Below are positions 13,356 to 14,303 of a stretch of DNA of 14,303 nucleotides, piece after piece; within the stretch, counting starts at the first letter, position 1; each line of letters starts with the position of its first letter. Origin of the DNA: Alphaproteobacteria bacterium (lineage in GTDB: Bacteria; Pseudomonadota; Alphaproteobacteria; Rhodobacterales; Rhodobacteraceae); the NCBI GenBank assembly GCA_030830465.1, contig JAURMY010000178.1, positions 1-14,303 on the forward strand, read 5' to 3'. The notes beneath the pieces were generated by a model. The model was given only the letters and a program-made list of their open reading frames with translations, was not told the origin of the DNA and made no database searches. The position numbers and the translations under genes were made by a program.

Positions 13356-14117
13356 TTAACGAATGCGGAAGTTTTGCCCAAGATAGACCCGCCTTACGTT
13401 TTCGTCGCGAACCACCTCGTCGGCGGTGCCGCTCATCAGGACGCGACCGTCGTGCAGAATATAGGCCCGGTCAACGATCCCAAGGGTTTCCCGGACGTTG
13501 TGATCGGTGATCAGAACCCCGATGCCACGTTCCTTGAGCTGCGACACCAGATGGCGGATATCGGCGACGGCAATGGGATCGACACCGGCAAAGGGTTCGT
13601 CCAGCAACACATATTTCGGGTCACTGGCCAGGCATCTGGCGATTTCCACGAGGCGTCGTTCGCCCCCGGACAGGGACACGGCGCTGGCGCGGCGCAGATG
13701 TTCGATGGAAAACTCGCCAAGCAGTTCTTCCAGCCGCTCATGGCGCTTTTTGCGCTCGGGCACCCAGTGTTCCAGAATGGCGGTGATGTTATCCTCTACG
13801 GACAGGCCGCGAAAGATCGAGGCTTCTTGCGGCAAATACCCGATCCCAAGCAATGCACGGCGATACATCGGCAACAGGGTCACATCCCGGCCGTCGACAA
13901 AGACATGCCCGGTTTCCGGGGTCACAAGCCCGGCAATGGCATAAAAGCAGGTGGTCTTGCCTGCGCCGTTCGGCCCAAGCAAGGCGACCACTTCACCGCG
14001 GTTCAGGGTCATTGACACATCGTGAATCACGCGGCGGCGCTTATAGCTTTTCCCAAGGTTTTCAACGACAAGGCCGCCGCTGCCGTCTGCCAATTCCAGA
14101 AACGGCCGATCCGTCAC
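13356..14117 (-). CDS. lptB: LPS export ABC transporter ATP-binding protein LptB
   Basis: The ATPase of the LptB2FG complex, on the cytoplasmic face of the inner membrane, that powers LPS extraction and transport to the outer membrane. Walker A GPNGAGKTT is at 48-56, the Q-loop Gln at 97 in YLPQEAS, the ABC signature LSGGE at 149-153, Walker B YVLLDE at 169-174, and the H-loop histidine at 206 in ITDHN. At 253 residues it is near the usual LptB length (about 240), with some 15 extra residues at the N-terminus. It starts with GTG at 14117; this overlaps the lptA stop in a GTGA, so the two are translationally coupled. rpoN follows 15 bp downstream. LptB is well conserved, and the identification is secure. 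Confidence 0.95.
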   Translation of the reverse strand: MTDRPFLELADGSGGLVVENLGKSYKRRRVIHDVSMTLNRGEVVALLGPNGAGKTTCFYAIAGLVTPETGHVFVDGRDVTLLPMYRRALLGIGYLPQEASIFRGLSVEDNITAILEHWVPERKKRHERLEELLGEFSIEHLRRASAVSLSGGERRLVEIARCLASDPKYVLLDEPFAGVDPIAVADIRHLVSQLKERGIGVLITDHNVRETLGIVDRAYILHDGRVLMSGTADEVVRDENVRRVYLGQNFRIR

Positions 14118-14303
14118 TTTTTTGCGCCAGTGTTGAAAATGGTTTTCACACGGCCTTCGACGCGGGCCGATCCGTCGTTGAGGTCGATGATGACCTTTTG
14201 CCCGGAAATCGCGTTTTTGCCCTGTGTCAGGATAACATTGCCCTCCAGCAGGATATTGGCATCGGCGATGGAATAGGTGGCCTTGTCGGCCTCGGCGGCC
14301 TCG
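14114..14303 (-). CDS. lptA: LPS transport periplasmic protein LptA, C-terminal part
   Basis: Only the last 62 codons lie inside the window; the N-terminus and signal peptide are beyond the right edge. The readable stretch contains ATYSIADANILLEGNVILTQ, then a GQKVIIDLNDGSARVEGRV-like segment, and ends NTGAKK. These are the repeating beta-strand phrases of the OstA/LptA jelly-roll fold, which forms the periplasmic bridge for LPS. The frame stops with the TGA at 14116-14114, overlapping the lptB GTG start. The position directly before lptB supports the assignment strongly. Confidence 0.9.
   Translation of the reverse strand, partial: EAAEADKATYSIADANILLEGNVILTQGKNAISGQKVIIDLNDGSARVEGRVKTIFNTGAKK

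Noticed and set aside
12840..14015. A long plus-strand open frame (391 codons) opposite rpoN and lptB
   Set aside because: It spans two convincing minus-strand genes, shows no known domain, and is explained by high-GC codon bias leaving the antisense frame open.

Overview
The window looks like chromosomal DNA of a marine or roseobacter-type member of the Rhodobacterales (Alphaproteobacteria). The main reasons are the order lptA-lptB-rpoN-hpf-ptsN on the minus strand, the character of the proteins (long-form HPF, short RpoN, a CysQ and KdsB-like pair beside a polysaccharide ABC permease, a Branch-type glycosyltransferase next to a NodH-like sulfotransferase), a moderately high GC content and frequent GTG starts. 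The genus cannot be named from this sequence.

Layout. (1) Left edge, minus strand, 1-231: the first 77 codons of an ABC-2 type polysaccharide-export permease that runs out of the window. (2) Plus strand, 376-3244: cysQ, a kdsB-like CMP-sugar synthetase and a family-2 glycosyltransferase, tightly packed and sharing a divergent promoter region with the permease. (3) A 158-bp leader with two hairpins, then a second plus-strand run, 3403-10718: galU, galE, a GT4 glycosyltransferase, a family-2/92-like glycosyltransferase with a TTG start, a Branch (GT14-type) glycosyltransferase with a large uncharacterised C-terminal half, and a protein with two sulfotransferase-like halves. (4) A 96-bp nested imperfect palindrome, 10721-10816, fills the gap between the convergent blocks. 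(5) Minus strand, 10830-14303: ptsN, hpf, rpoN, lptB and the 3' end of lptA, a conserved housekeeping block listed here against its direction of transcription.

How the genes fit together (inference). The left and middle parts read as a cell-surface glycan locus. GalU and GalE would supply UDP-glucose and UDP-galactose, and the KdsB-like enzyme a CMP-activated Kdo-type sugar. Four glycosyltransferases would build and branch the chain, and the NodH-like protein would sulfate it from PAPS. CysQ would remove the inhibitory by-product PAP, and the ABC permease would help export the product. A sulfated, branched capsule or exopolysaccharide is the simplest reading; its structure is not known. The right block handles LPS transport (LptA, LptB), sigma-54 transcription (RpoN), ribosome hibernation (HPF) and nitrogen-PTS signalling (EIIA-Ntr).

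No tRNA, rRNA, CRISPR array, insertion sequence or integrase was seen, and no gene-free stretch exceeds 300 bases.
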